Part shown: in pieces, positions 28,384-35,745 of the stretch | How the letters are laid out: every line of letters begins with the position of its first letter | How positions within the stretch are numbered: position 1 is the stretch's first letter | Assembly: GCF_001431315.2 (NCBI RefSeq) | Contig: NZ_LKHV02000001.1 | Coordinates: forward strand, 1,302,001 to 1,366,000 | Source of the DNA: Candidatus Berkiella cookevillensis | GTDB taxonomy: Bacteria; Pseudomonadota; Gammaproteobacteria; Berkiellales; Berkiellaceae | DNA length: 64,000 nucleotides | Reading direction: 5' to 3' | Made by a program: the position numbers and the translations under genes | Notes under the pieces: generated by a model | The model's input: only the letters and a program-made list of their open reading frames with translations | What the model was told of the DNA's origin: nothing | The model's database searches: none

Positions 28384-28683
28384 GCTTCACCGTTATGCTT
28401 TATGCGTTGTTGCTTGCGCTGTCTCGCAATCCTCATGTACTTTTCTGTACATTCCGGTTGCTCGCAGCTTAGCGCCTAGCCTAAAACATAACGGTGAAGC
28501 TTGGCGAGTTATGCTTTATGCGTTGTTGCTTGCGCTGTCTCGCAATCCTCATGTACTTTTCTGTACATTCCGGTTGCTCGCAGCTTAGCGCCTAGCCTAA
28601 AACATAACGGTGAAGCTTGGCGAGTTATGCTTTATGCGTTGTTGCTTGCGCTGTCTCGCAATCCTCATGCACTTCTTCGCATG
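28384..28683. repeat. 116-bp tandem palindromic repeat, about 2.6 copies (family F)
   Basis: GTTATGCTTTATGCGTTGTT starts at 28392, 28508 and 28624, a period of 116 bases, with near-identical units; the last is cut after CTCATGCACTTC. Each unit has inverted ends (CTTCACCGTTATG / CATAACGGTGAAG) and an inner hairpin around ATGTACTTTTCTGTACAT. A single diverged unit lies at about 34852-34925. Two reading frames of about 80 codons cross the array and are artefacts of the repeat. Confidence 0.85.
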
Positions 28684-28724
28684 AGTAAGTGGTTACCTCT
28701 ATCCTTAAGTATCAGGAGTCTGCA

Positions 28725-29975
28725 ATGCCAAAACCTAGTACATTGACGCTTGTATCCAAATCAGACAATGCACAAATCCTGGAAAGCGCTTGTTTTAAGG
28801 ATGGGCAATATTTTATTGAGAAATGGCTCAGTAAAGGCAAAAGTGTTGCTGCATTATTTGATATAGATAATACCATTATCAGTTACAGGCATACACTGGG
28901 TACAGATCAGTGGTTTGCTTTTGATTTTAATAAATTCATAAACCAAGGTTTATCTACTCAACAGGCTAAAAGTAATACTTTAGTGAATTATTTAAATATT
29001 ATTAAAAAAATTCATCCAGAAGATATCTATGTTGTAGAAGAGGATACGCCTGAGATTATTCGAGAAATCCAAGCGCTTGGGATAGACGTTTTGGCACTCA
29101 CGAGTCGTGGCAGTTATTTATTAGAGGAAACCGTAGAACAACTTGCTCGATTTGGGATAGATTTCAATCAAGGTTCATATAAAGACGTCAATCAAAAATT
29201 AAGCCAAAGCGAAGAAGGTATTTTTTACAATGGAATGATTTTATCTGCTGGTCAACATAAAGGCGAGTGTTTATTTTCTTGTTTGCAAAAGGTTCCAGAA
29301 TGTATTGTTATGTGGGATGATAGTTTGCTCAATCTCCAAAGAGTACAAGCTTCTATTGATGCGTACAATCAATCAAAACTATCTGAAGACAAAGCATTTA
29401 CACCTGTTAAGTTTGTGGGTATTCGATATAGTAAATTGGATGCGTTGATTCAAAATGTGAAGCCAGAAGTTGTGGAGCTGCAGCGAAAATATAATGATCG
29501 CATTCTATCGGATGAGCATGCAAAATATATTATCAAAGCAGAGCGCAAAAAGACACGCCAACATTGTGTTGACATTGAATATCGGGGACAAGAAAATAAA
29601 ATCTATTTATCCGTCAATAAATTTAAGATTTATAAAATCTTAAAAGATATAATGCCTGATATTGAGAAATATCAGATTTTAGGCACTGTAAAAGAGTTTT
29701 TCGGCAAACAGAGATTAGCTTGGCGTTTTGAGTTTACAAGCAAAGTGTTTCAGCCCTTGTTTCATAAACTTAGCCAGCATGGATTGATTTTGCAAGATCA
29801 ATTTGATGTACTCCAAGCTGTCTTTTCTGAACCTAAAAAAACATTGATGACTACCTATCATTTACGTGCTAGGAGAATGTTATCCTGCGACAAAGTTGAG
29901 AGAGAGGCTCAACCACTCGATGCAGATGCTACAACAGATATTAAAATAGATACTCAATCGAAGATTCGATTATAA
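28725..29975 (+). CDS. DUF2608-type HAD-like protein
   Basis: A 416-residue protein with an HAD-type core at the N-terminus. VAALFDIDNTIISY carries the nucleophile pair Asp46/Asp48, ALTSRG supplies motif II, and CIVMWDDSLLNL supplies motif IV aspartates. This arrangement is typical of the DUF2608 family found in intracellular bacteria. The C-terminal 190 residues are lysine-rich, with no recognised domain. No signal peptide. ATG 28725 follows AGGAG at seven bases and replaces an upstream GTG at 28689. The role may be phosphatase-like. First gene of the accessory, host-interaction-looking stretch. Confidence 0.7.
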   Translation: MPKPSTLTLVSKSDNAQILESACFKDGQYFIEKWLSKGKSVAALFDIDNTIISYRHTLGTDQWFAFDFNKFINQGLSTQQAKSNTLVNYLNIIKKIHPEDIYVVEEDTPEIIREIQALGIDVLALTSRGSYLLEETVEQLARFGIDFNQGSYKDVNQKLSQSEEGIFYNGMILSAGQHKGECLFSCLQKVPECIVMWDDSLLNLQRVQASIDAYNQSKLSEDKAFTPVKFVGIRYSKLDALIQNVKPEVVELQRKYNDRILSDEHAKYIIKAERKKTRQHCVDIEYRGQENKIYLSVNKFKIYKILKDIMPDIEKYQILGTVKEFFGKQRLAWRFEFTSKVFQPLFHKLSQHGLILQDQFDVLQAVFSEPKKTLMTTYHLRARRMLSCDKVEREAQPLDADATTDIKIDTQSKIRL

Positions 29976-30034
29976 AACATTGGCACCTATGCAAGTAGGT
30001 GCTTGCGAAGTACCTTAGGCCTACTTTGTAATCA

Positions 30035-30447
30035 AACTACCCTGTGCACACATTTTATTTTTTAAAGACAGATTGGTTATTAAGTACTGTTGTTATCACC
30101 TACATTAAGTAATTTGTGTTGTCATGCCAGCGAAGGCTCTGATTGTTCCCTGCGAATAAATGCTCGTCATTGCGAGTGGAAGCCGTCTATCATTGATTGA
30201 AAAAGCACAAAAACATCACGGCTAAAGCGAAGCAATCTATCATGAAGTCTTTAAGAAGAGCACAGTAAGAAAGATTGCAAGATAGATTGCCACGCAAAAG
30301 ACGTGATAGTTTATCTCTTATTTCACCTTTTTTCTGCGTCTTTTGCTCGCAACGACAAATTCTTAATTCGTGGGGATCACTCAGAGCCTTCGCTGGCATG
30401 ACACAATATATTCTATTGTTTAAAGAAAATGTGTGCACAGGGTAGTT
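30035..30447. repeat. Nested repeat: 22-bp inverted repeat around a palindrome split by a MITE
   Basis: A perfect 22-bp inverted repeat (AACTACCCTGTGCACACATT.. at 30035-30056 and its complement at 30426-30447) encloses a second inverted pair, GTCATGCCAGCGAAGGCT at 30121-30138 and AGCCTTCGCTGGCATGAC at 30385-30402. That pair in turn is interrupted exactly at its centre by the MITE at 30139-30384. Three layers of palindromic elements in one gap. Confidence 0.8.
30139..30384 (-). mobile_element. 246-bp MITE-like element, copy 2
   Basis: Reverse-complement copy of the element at 26311-26557, with the ends CTGATTGTTCCC and GGGGATCACTCAG and the inner blocks CGTCATTGCGAGTGGAAGCC and GCTCGCAACGACAAATTC. 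It carries no gene. No direct repeat is evident, because the insertion point is the centre of a palindrome. Confidence 0.78.
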
Positions 30448-30501
30448 GTTATAAAAGGGGGCTGCCGTCTGCGGTGAGGGGACTTTCAAAGCAGAGATTT
30501 C

Positions 30502-30587
30502 AAAAAATCCATCTGCTCACTTAAGATGAGCTTCTTCCCTTGGTATCAAGGGAAGAACATCATTCACTTCGTTCATTTTTTAACTGA
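30502..30587. repeat. Dispersed palindromic repeat, family D, copy 2
   Basis: Reverse-complement copy of 9820-9906 with the same CTTCCCTT/AAGGGAAG hairpin. It lies just downstream of the minus-strand protease gene and could terminate it. Confidence 0.7.
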
Positions 30588-30624
30588 CTACTACAATCAA
30601 AAAATGGTATTTTTGAGAAGCTTT

Positions 30625-32319
30625 CTAAGCTCTCATACGTTTCTTAAGAGACAAATGATGAGACTCAGATTTTTCATCTACAACATGAGCTTTTGCTTTG
30701 CTTAAGCTAAAGCTGGGTAGAAAGCTTCTGGCTTCAGGGCAGCCTGGCTTGTAGACAGGATCTTTCTTAAGGTCTTTAGAGCGATCTTGACGGATATCAA
30801 AATCTTTGAGTATACGCTTATGTGCATGCTGTGAGAGGTTTGGTACAGCAATCACATGACCATTATAGGTTTCAATCAGATGATTTTTCCCTGTATGAGA
30901 TTCTGTTGCTTCAATGGCTTCTCTCATATTAGAAATGCGTTTTCCATTGATTCTTTTAACAACTTCTTCCTCATGGTGTTCATAGCCTTGATTATGATCG
31001 CAAGCAAGAATAGATTTAATGATAACCACTTCTTGACCTGGCTTTCTTTTTTCTTTTGCCGCATATTTAAATAGATTTTCGCCTACATTTGAATCTTCTA
31101 ATAGGTTATCGGTAAGAGGGCAGAGTGCAATACCAGATATAAAAAAATAGGTGGGGGCTTCTTCATAGCGATGTTGTACTTTTTTGGTTGTTTGGAATCT
31201 ATTTTGTAACAGAATATCAACTGAGATGCGTTCGTTGTTGCGTAATAAATCAATTTTAACTGCGTCACCAATAAAATGACTTGAAATTAAATAATCCAAA
31301 TTTAATCTTTTGTTAAAATCAGTTTCTATTGTCCCATCATTTTTAACTTTATGACCATCAATGGCAAGAATAATGTCATTTGGCTTCAAAATGTTGCGAG
31401 CCGCCGATAATTTGGGGACAGATTTGACTCTGATGCCTGCTTCTTTCTCGGCAAGACCAAAATGTGCTCTGAGGTTATCATTTTTAAGTATTTGATATTT
31501 GAAATTTAAATCAGGAAAACCTTTGTAATTTTTTAAATCTAAGGCCTCTTTTAATAAATGCTCAATGATTGGTGTTGGGATAATGAAACCTAAGCCATCG
31601 CCCCTTGAGTCACCTTGAAATGCAACGCCTACTACTTTGCCGCCACTGATTGCAGGCCCTCCGCTATTACCAGGATTGATTTCAGCGCTTACCTGTGCTT
31701 GCAGCAAATTAGTGCCTGCTTGAACATAGGTGCCTACTTCAATACGTGATACCTTTCCTTCCGTAATGCACAATTCTTCACCGCCTATTGGAAAGCCATG
31801 TACGGTTAGTTTTTGCTGCATTTTAAGCATATCGCCTAATTCTAAAGCTTTGATTTGTGCCGTAAATTCTGGAGAGTCTACTTTAATGATTGCTAAATCA
31901 CAGTCATTTTCAATGAGAAGTGCTTCTGCTTTATATTCTTCAGAATCATCTGATAACCTTACTTCCATTCGACCTATTTTGCTTGCCACATGTGCATTCG
32001 TGACTAAGAATGTTTGACCGAGATAGGAAACAGCAAAACCTGAGCCGGAATGACTATTTTGTATGGGGGGATGCCATGGGTTGTCATAATCATAATCTTT
32101 GGTTTTGACCATTACTTTAAAAACAGATTTAGAATAATTATCTATATCTCCATGGTTGTGGATATCTGAGTTGTCTTCAGAGGGTGATAGTTCTAACTCG
32201 GAGCTTTCAGATTCATTTTCAATGTCGCTTAGCACAAAAACTTCTTCATCGGATGAAACATCACTTGAGAATATAGGAGGCTGTCCATTTCGTTTGTGAT
32301 TTTTTTTCGTTTTAGGCAT
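30625..32319 (-). CDS. Deg9-type (HtrA-like) serine protease without signal peptide
   Basis: A 564-residue trypsin-like protease. The N-terminal 60 residues are acidic and disordered, with no signal peptide. The protease domain has the full triad: TNAHVA (His110), NDCDLAIIKV (Asp141), NPGNSGGPAI (Ser219). Then come PDZ-like regions (ILKPNDIILAIDGHKVKNDG, LNLDYLISSHFIGDAVKI) and a lysine-rich tail. The HGFPIGGE motif, the YKGFPDLNF linker and the NLDYLIS block match the plant/algal Deg9 subfamily and not periplasmic DegP. That points to a cytosolic or exported protein acting in the host. ATG 32319 follows a GGAAGGA site. Confidence 0.8.
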   Translation of the reverse strand: MPKTKKNHKRNGQPPIFSSDVSSDEEVFVLSDIENESESSELELSPSEDNSDIHNHGDIDNYSKSVFKVMVKTKDYDYDNPWHPPIQNSHSGSGFAVSYLGQTFLVTNAHVASKIGRMEVRLSDDSEEYKAEALLIENDCDLAIIKVDSPEFTAQIKALELGDMLKMQQKLTVHGFPIGGEELCITEGKVSRIEVGTYVQAGTNLLQAQVSAEINPGNSGGPAISGGKVVGVAFQGDSRGDGLGFIIPTPIIEHLLKEALDLKNYKGFPDLNFKYQILKNDNLRAHFGLAEKEAGIRVKSVPKLSAARNILKPNDIILAIDGHKVKNDGTIETDFNKRLNLDYLISSHFIGDAVKIDLLRNNERISVDILLQNRFQTTKKVQHRYEEAPTYFFISGIALCPLTDNLLEDSNVGENLFKYAAKEKRKPGQEVVIIKSILACDHNQGYEHHEEEVVKRINGKRISNMREAIEATESHTGKNHLIETYNGHVIAVPNLSQHAHKRILKDFDIRQDRSKDLKKDPVYKPGCPEARSFLPSFSLSKAKAHVVDEKSESHHLSLKKRMRA

Positions 32320-32623
32320 AGATTAATTCCTTCCATGGGGTTCTGAGAATATTTTTCAATTGACCTAAAATACAGTACACAGAAATTAACCTGTTTGTAA
32401 ATAGGCTGATAGATTAATCAGTCCGGGTATAATTTTAGTTGCCTGGGCGTAGCTTTCTACACAAGACAATTTTAGTAACTCATTGAAAAAATTAGAAATA
32501 AAAGAAGAGACACGCATCTTCTAGGGTTGTCATTTTCGCGATTGCTTGTTATGGGACTTTAAAGGAACTAATCATAATAAGCTAAGGTCAGAATAGGTAA
32601 GTTATAGTGAAGAGGTTTTTAAT
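32320..32623. other. Divergent intergenic region
   Basis: 304 bases between divergent genes, AT-rich, no gene. A TATAAT preceded by GGG lies at 32428-32433 on the plus strand, 190 bases before the next start, without a good minus 35. Nothing else supported. Confidence 0.35.
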
Positions 32624-34138
32624 ATGGCAAAAACAGGCGTACAACATTTAGCCATTGCTGGTGCAAAAGATAACAATTGCTTATTGAATTGCTTTGCACA
32701 CAGCCTATTTTCATTGCCAGCTGAGGCATTACAGCGAATGGCAGAGAAAAATGCTTTTAAAGAATTGATAGAGGAATTTGAAAGTTATTATACTTTAGAA
32801 GACATCACTGTCGCAGATTTAATCAGCCTTCATGACTCTCTTCATTCTCCTTACGATCAAGAAATAATTTGGGGACCTGTATTAAGAAAATACATGGAAA
32901 AGACCTTAGACAATTTAACAGTCGCTGAGCGTACAGCATTAAAAGAAAATAAAGAATTACCAGAGACATTAATGTTAAAACTGGCCAAACACATGGCTGT
33001 AAATTTAACGATTCACAATAGTTACGATAATATACAAGCGCCTACCGTTCAGACTGTTGATAACCCATTTTTTTCTATGGTGCTTTATCATAGTCAGCAG
33101 GGAGGAGGACATTATGATTTTCTTTTTCCTGAAGATTCAACTGGAGAAAAAGCAAAAGCCTATAATGACTCTTTTGAAGAAGTTGAGAGTGAAACAGTCG
33201 TGGAAGGTCATACAATCAAAGAAACATTTAAGAAGCCGGTTCGCTCGCATTTGTATGACGTTTCTATGACCATAGGAGAAGAAGCACGAAAAACAGCTGT
33301 TAAAGAAGCTGTTGCCTTGTATATGAAAGAAATGCTTGCGACACGTCCTTTAGTATCTTCTTTGACAGCAGAAGGAACAACAGAAGAGGAGAGTCATGTA
33401 GCGACCATGAATTCGCCGCCAAAAGCCGTATTAGTTGCAAGACAGAAAAAAAGACCTAAATCTGAAGCTCACCACGTAGCGACTCTCGATACAAGTGATA
33501 GCGAACCAAGGGTTGGTGTACGATTTGAAACACCGTTGAAAAATTTGCACCAACAGCAGCAAATGAAAGTGGAAGAGGATGAGGATGAGGATAGCTATCA
33601 ATTACGTGCTAAGAAACATGCTAAAAAGCCTCAAAATAAAGATGAAAGTGCTGATAAAAAAGAAGCACCTAAAATACCTATTGATGAGGCAACAGGCTTT
33701 CCTAAAGCATTTATTGAGAGACTGCCTATACTATTTCCCGATCAAGAGTGGGATCGGGATTTAAAAAAAGACAAAATTGGTATTCAGCACAAAACGGATG
33801 GTCGTAATATACAGATTACCCAAGATCCTCAGAAAGAAGAGGTCACCTTTAAATCTGGCAAAGGTGGCGTGAAAGATATGTTAAAATGCGCTAAAGCCTA
33901 TGAGGAAGCAACTTCAGTGGAATATGTGCTTGAATATGAATTAAAAGCCGCTTCTGAAGAGCAAGCAAAGAAATTTATGCTGAAGATGAAAGAGAGTGGT
34001 TTAAATTTACATCAATTGAAAGATATTCGCATTCAAGGTAAACCACTGGATCCTGGTAAGCTGGAAGCATTGATCGAAGAGGTAATGCCAAGACCTAAAC
34101 CATCACCTAAACCAAGCTTTGGGAGTCAAGGTGCTTAA
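32624..34138 (+). CDS. OTU-like cysteine protease (candidate deubiquitinase effector)
   Basis: A 504-residue soluble protein. The first 170 residues have the two signatures of OTU-type deubiquitinases: KDNNCLLNCFAHSLF near the start (Asp16, Cys19 as nucleophile) and GGGHYDFLFPED (His163 followed by an aromatic and Asp). About 140 mostly helical residues lie between, as in OTU domains. The middle (about 240-350) is charged and disordered (QQQQMKVEEDEDEDSY). The last 150 residues form a further folded part (ITQDPQKEEVTFKSGKGG), with a Lys/Pro-rich end (MPRPKPSPKPS). Bacteria lack ubiquitin, so a host-directed role follows if the fold is right. No signal peptide. Confidence 0.6.
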   Translation: MAKTGVQHLAIAGAKDNNCLLNCFAHSLFSLPAEALQRMAEKNAFKELIEEFESYYTLEDITVADLISLHDSLHSPYDQEIIWGPVLRKYMEKTLDNLTVAERTALKENKELPETLMLKLAKHMAVNLTIHNSYDNIQAPTVQTVDNPFFSMVLYHSQQGGGHYDFLFPEDSTGEKAKAYNDSFEEVESETVVEGHTIKETFKKPVRSHLYDVSMTIGEEARKTAVKEAVALYMKEMLATRPLVSSLTAEGTTEEESHVATMNSPPKAVLVARQKKRPKSEAHHVATLDTSDSEPRVGVRFETPLKNLHQQQQMKVEEDEDEDSYQLRAKKHAKKPQNKDESADKKEAPKIPIDEATGFPKAFIERLPILFPDQEWDRDLKKDKIGIQHKTDGRNIQITQDPQKEEVTFKSGKGGVKDMLKCAKAYEEATSVEYVLEYELKAASEEQAKKFMLKMKESGLNLHQLKDIRIQGKPLDPGKLEALIEEVMPRPKPSPKPSFGSQGA

Positions 34139-34197
34139 ATAAAAGGAATCATTCTCAAGACATCCCAGAATTTTGCGAGGCAGAATATCTGGGATTT

Positions 34198-34791
34198 CTA
34201 GTAACAATTCTTTATAAATTCCAATTCCTTCTCAGTCGTTGTTTTTTTAAGCATTCTACCCCAGGCTTTTACTTCATCTGGACGCTTCGCTTGTTTGGCG
34301 AGCTTTTCTAATCGATATTGTGCAATAGGGTTGCCATTGTATGCAAAGTATCCCATTTGAATATTCAGGCATCGATAAATTTCATCGTGTACACTTTCAG
34401 CTTCGTTTGAATCCAATACAAAAAAATTAAGTGCTAAGACACAGCTGCCTAAAGCATAATTTGCGGCTATGAGTTCGTCATTAATACATTCCGTTCTTTG
34501 CATATCTGTAGTCATTATTGCACGATAGCTTTCAATAATTTGTTGAGGGGTGGTCGAATCATTTTTTTTAATTGTATTGTCTTGCAAACCGACGAGCACA
34601 CAATCTGCATCCATGCTGTCTGGAGAGCCACCACATTGATCGAGAATAGAAAGTAATTCTGTGCGTGTATTTTCGCTTGCTTTATGTGTTTTTATACTAG
34701 AAGCTACGGCATTGTAGAAATCAGCAGCATTAGCATTTACACTGAGCAGCAGTGTGATGGATAAGCTTAGTATCTTATATAATTTTTTCAT
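34198..34791 (-). CDS. Secreted hypothetical protein, cysteine-containing
   Basis: A 197-residue exported protein that I cannot assign. It has a classic signal peptide (KLYKILSLSITLLLSVNANA, cleavage after ANA). The mature part is helical with six cysteines (DQCGG, DADCVL, TECIND, GSCVLAL, RCLNIQ, KNCY), enough for disulfides in the periplasm. The end is rich in charged helices (LEKLAKQAKRPDEVKAWGRML), recalling Sel1-like or other helical-repeat adaptors, but no repeat is convincing. The TAA lies beside the family E hairpin at 34158-34196, which may act as terminator. Confidence 0.6.
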   Translation of the reverse strand: MKKLYKILSLSITLLLSVNANAADFYNAVASSIKTHKASENTRTELLSILDQCGGSPDSMDADCVLVGLQDNTIKKNDSTTPQQIIESYRAIMTTDMQRTECINDELIAANYALGSCVLALNFFVLDSNEAESVHDEIYRCLNIQMGYFAYNGNPIAQYRLEKLAKQAKRPDEVKAWGRMLKKTTTEKELEFIKNCY

Positions 34792-34800
34792 AGTTTAGTG

Positions 34801-34925
34801 ATAGTCTTCGCACATGAGTTTTACCCACAAGGGGCACAATGTCAGGGGTGTTGTCTTCGCTCTCTCGCAATCCTCATGTACTTTTGTGTACACTCCGGTT
34901 GCTCGAGGCTTGACGCCTACCTGAA
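34801..34925. repeat. Adjacent copies of family B and family F repeats
   Basis: Bases 34801-34837 (ATAGTCTTCGCACATGAGTT.. to GGGGCAC) match the 40-bp arms at 25.0 and 26.3 kb. Bases 34852-34925 (CTCGCAATCCTCATGTAC.. to GACGCCTACCTG) match one unit of the 116-bp tandem repeat at 28.4 kb. The two families sit end to end in the divergent gap. Confidence 0.65.
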
Positions 34926-34969
34926 AAATCATGTGCTGTGACTCTTATATTATTAAGGATGTTAGTCAA

Positions 34970-35668
34970 ATGAAAAATAAAATATTTTTTATTTTTTCGC
35001 TTTTGTTGTTATGGCAACCCGCTGCGCAAGCACTACAAGAACGCCACTTAATTATTATTCATCATGCCGAAGGCGAACACAGTATTGTTGGTGTTGCGCA
35101 CTCAAACCCTAAACACCCAGACTATCAAGATTCGCGTTTAACCGCAAAGGGGAAAGAACAGGCTCGTAATACAGCTGAACGACTGGTATTACATGGCTTT
35201 GATAACCGAAATATTGCAGCGGTCTTTGTCTCCCCTTTGCCCAGTGCTCAGGAGACTGCTGAAATTATTTCAGATTTTGGGATATTTCCACGTGAGAAAA
35301 TAATTACAGACGATAGATTAATAGAAGCACAAGCAGGTGATTTAGAAGGCGAAGCCTTAGAAGGTCATATCAAAGATACTTGGCATGTTTCACAAGAAGA
35401 GGTCAAAAAATATGATTTAGAAACAAACTTTCAAGTTCGCACACGTATGATGCAGTTGTATGATCAGGCACAAAAACAATATTCTGAGGGGCATATTGTT
35501 TTTATTACGCATGGAACACCTGCGATGGAGCTTTTACAAGATATTATTCAGATTGAAGTAAGGCTGAACCCTTCAGAAGCTTATGTTTTACCTCTTGTCG
35601 CACGAAAATCCCAAAATACTACTTCGAACATTGTAGCTACTTTTGAATCTGCTGAACAAATGGGGTAG
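34970..35668 (+). CDS. Exported histidine-phosphatase-fold protein with altered active site
   Basis: A 232-residue protein with a signal peptide (FFIFSLLLLWQPAAQA) and the phosphoglycerate-mutase-like fold: LIIIHHAEG in place of LxxxRHGE, DSRLTAKGKEQARNTAERL, VFVSPLPSAQETAEII, and the second histidine in IVFITHGTPAMELLQD. Two arginines that bind phosphate in this family are missing: the Arg of RHG is His31 and the Arg of SxxRAxQT is Ser. His32 is kept. It may be a weak or non-catalytic member. ATG 34970 gives a clean signal peptide and AAGGA site; an upstream GTG/ATG extension to 34931 is unlikely. Confidence 0.7.
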   Translation: MKNKIFFIFSLLLLWQPAAQALQERHLIIIHHAEGEHSIVGVAHSNPKHPDYQDSRLTAKGKEQARNTAERLVLHGFDNRNIAAVFVSPLPSAQETAEIISDFGIFPREKIITDDRLIEAQAGDLEGEALEGHIKDTWHVSQEEVKKYDLETNFQVRTRMMQLYDQAQKQYSEGHIVFITHGTPAMELLQDIIQIEVRLNPSEAYVLPLVARKSQNTTSNIVATFESAEQMG

Positions 35669-35671
35669 TGG

Positions 35672-35716
35672 ATATTTAACCCTCATCTGGTTTTCCGTCA
35701 GATGAGGGTTAAATAT
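35672..35716. terminator. Bidirectional terminator hairpin
   Basis: Perfect 18-bp stem (ATATTTAACCCTCATCTG at 35672-35689, complement at 35699-35716) with a 9-base loop, between convergent genes. The arm GAGGGTTAAATATGAG is shared with the right edge of the 11.4-kb element. Confidence 0.75.
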
Positions 35717-35745
35717 GAGAGCGTGAATGAACTTAAGGACAGGCA

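Noticed and set aside
28384-28683. CRISPR array
   Set aside because: Units are 116 bases, tandem without unique spacers, and no cas genes are seen.
28352-28746. Two overlapping 78-81-codon frames across the 116-bp repeats
   Set aside because: They repeat the same peptide because of the DNA repeat, have no ribosome sites and break with repeat number.
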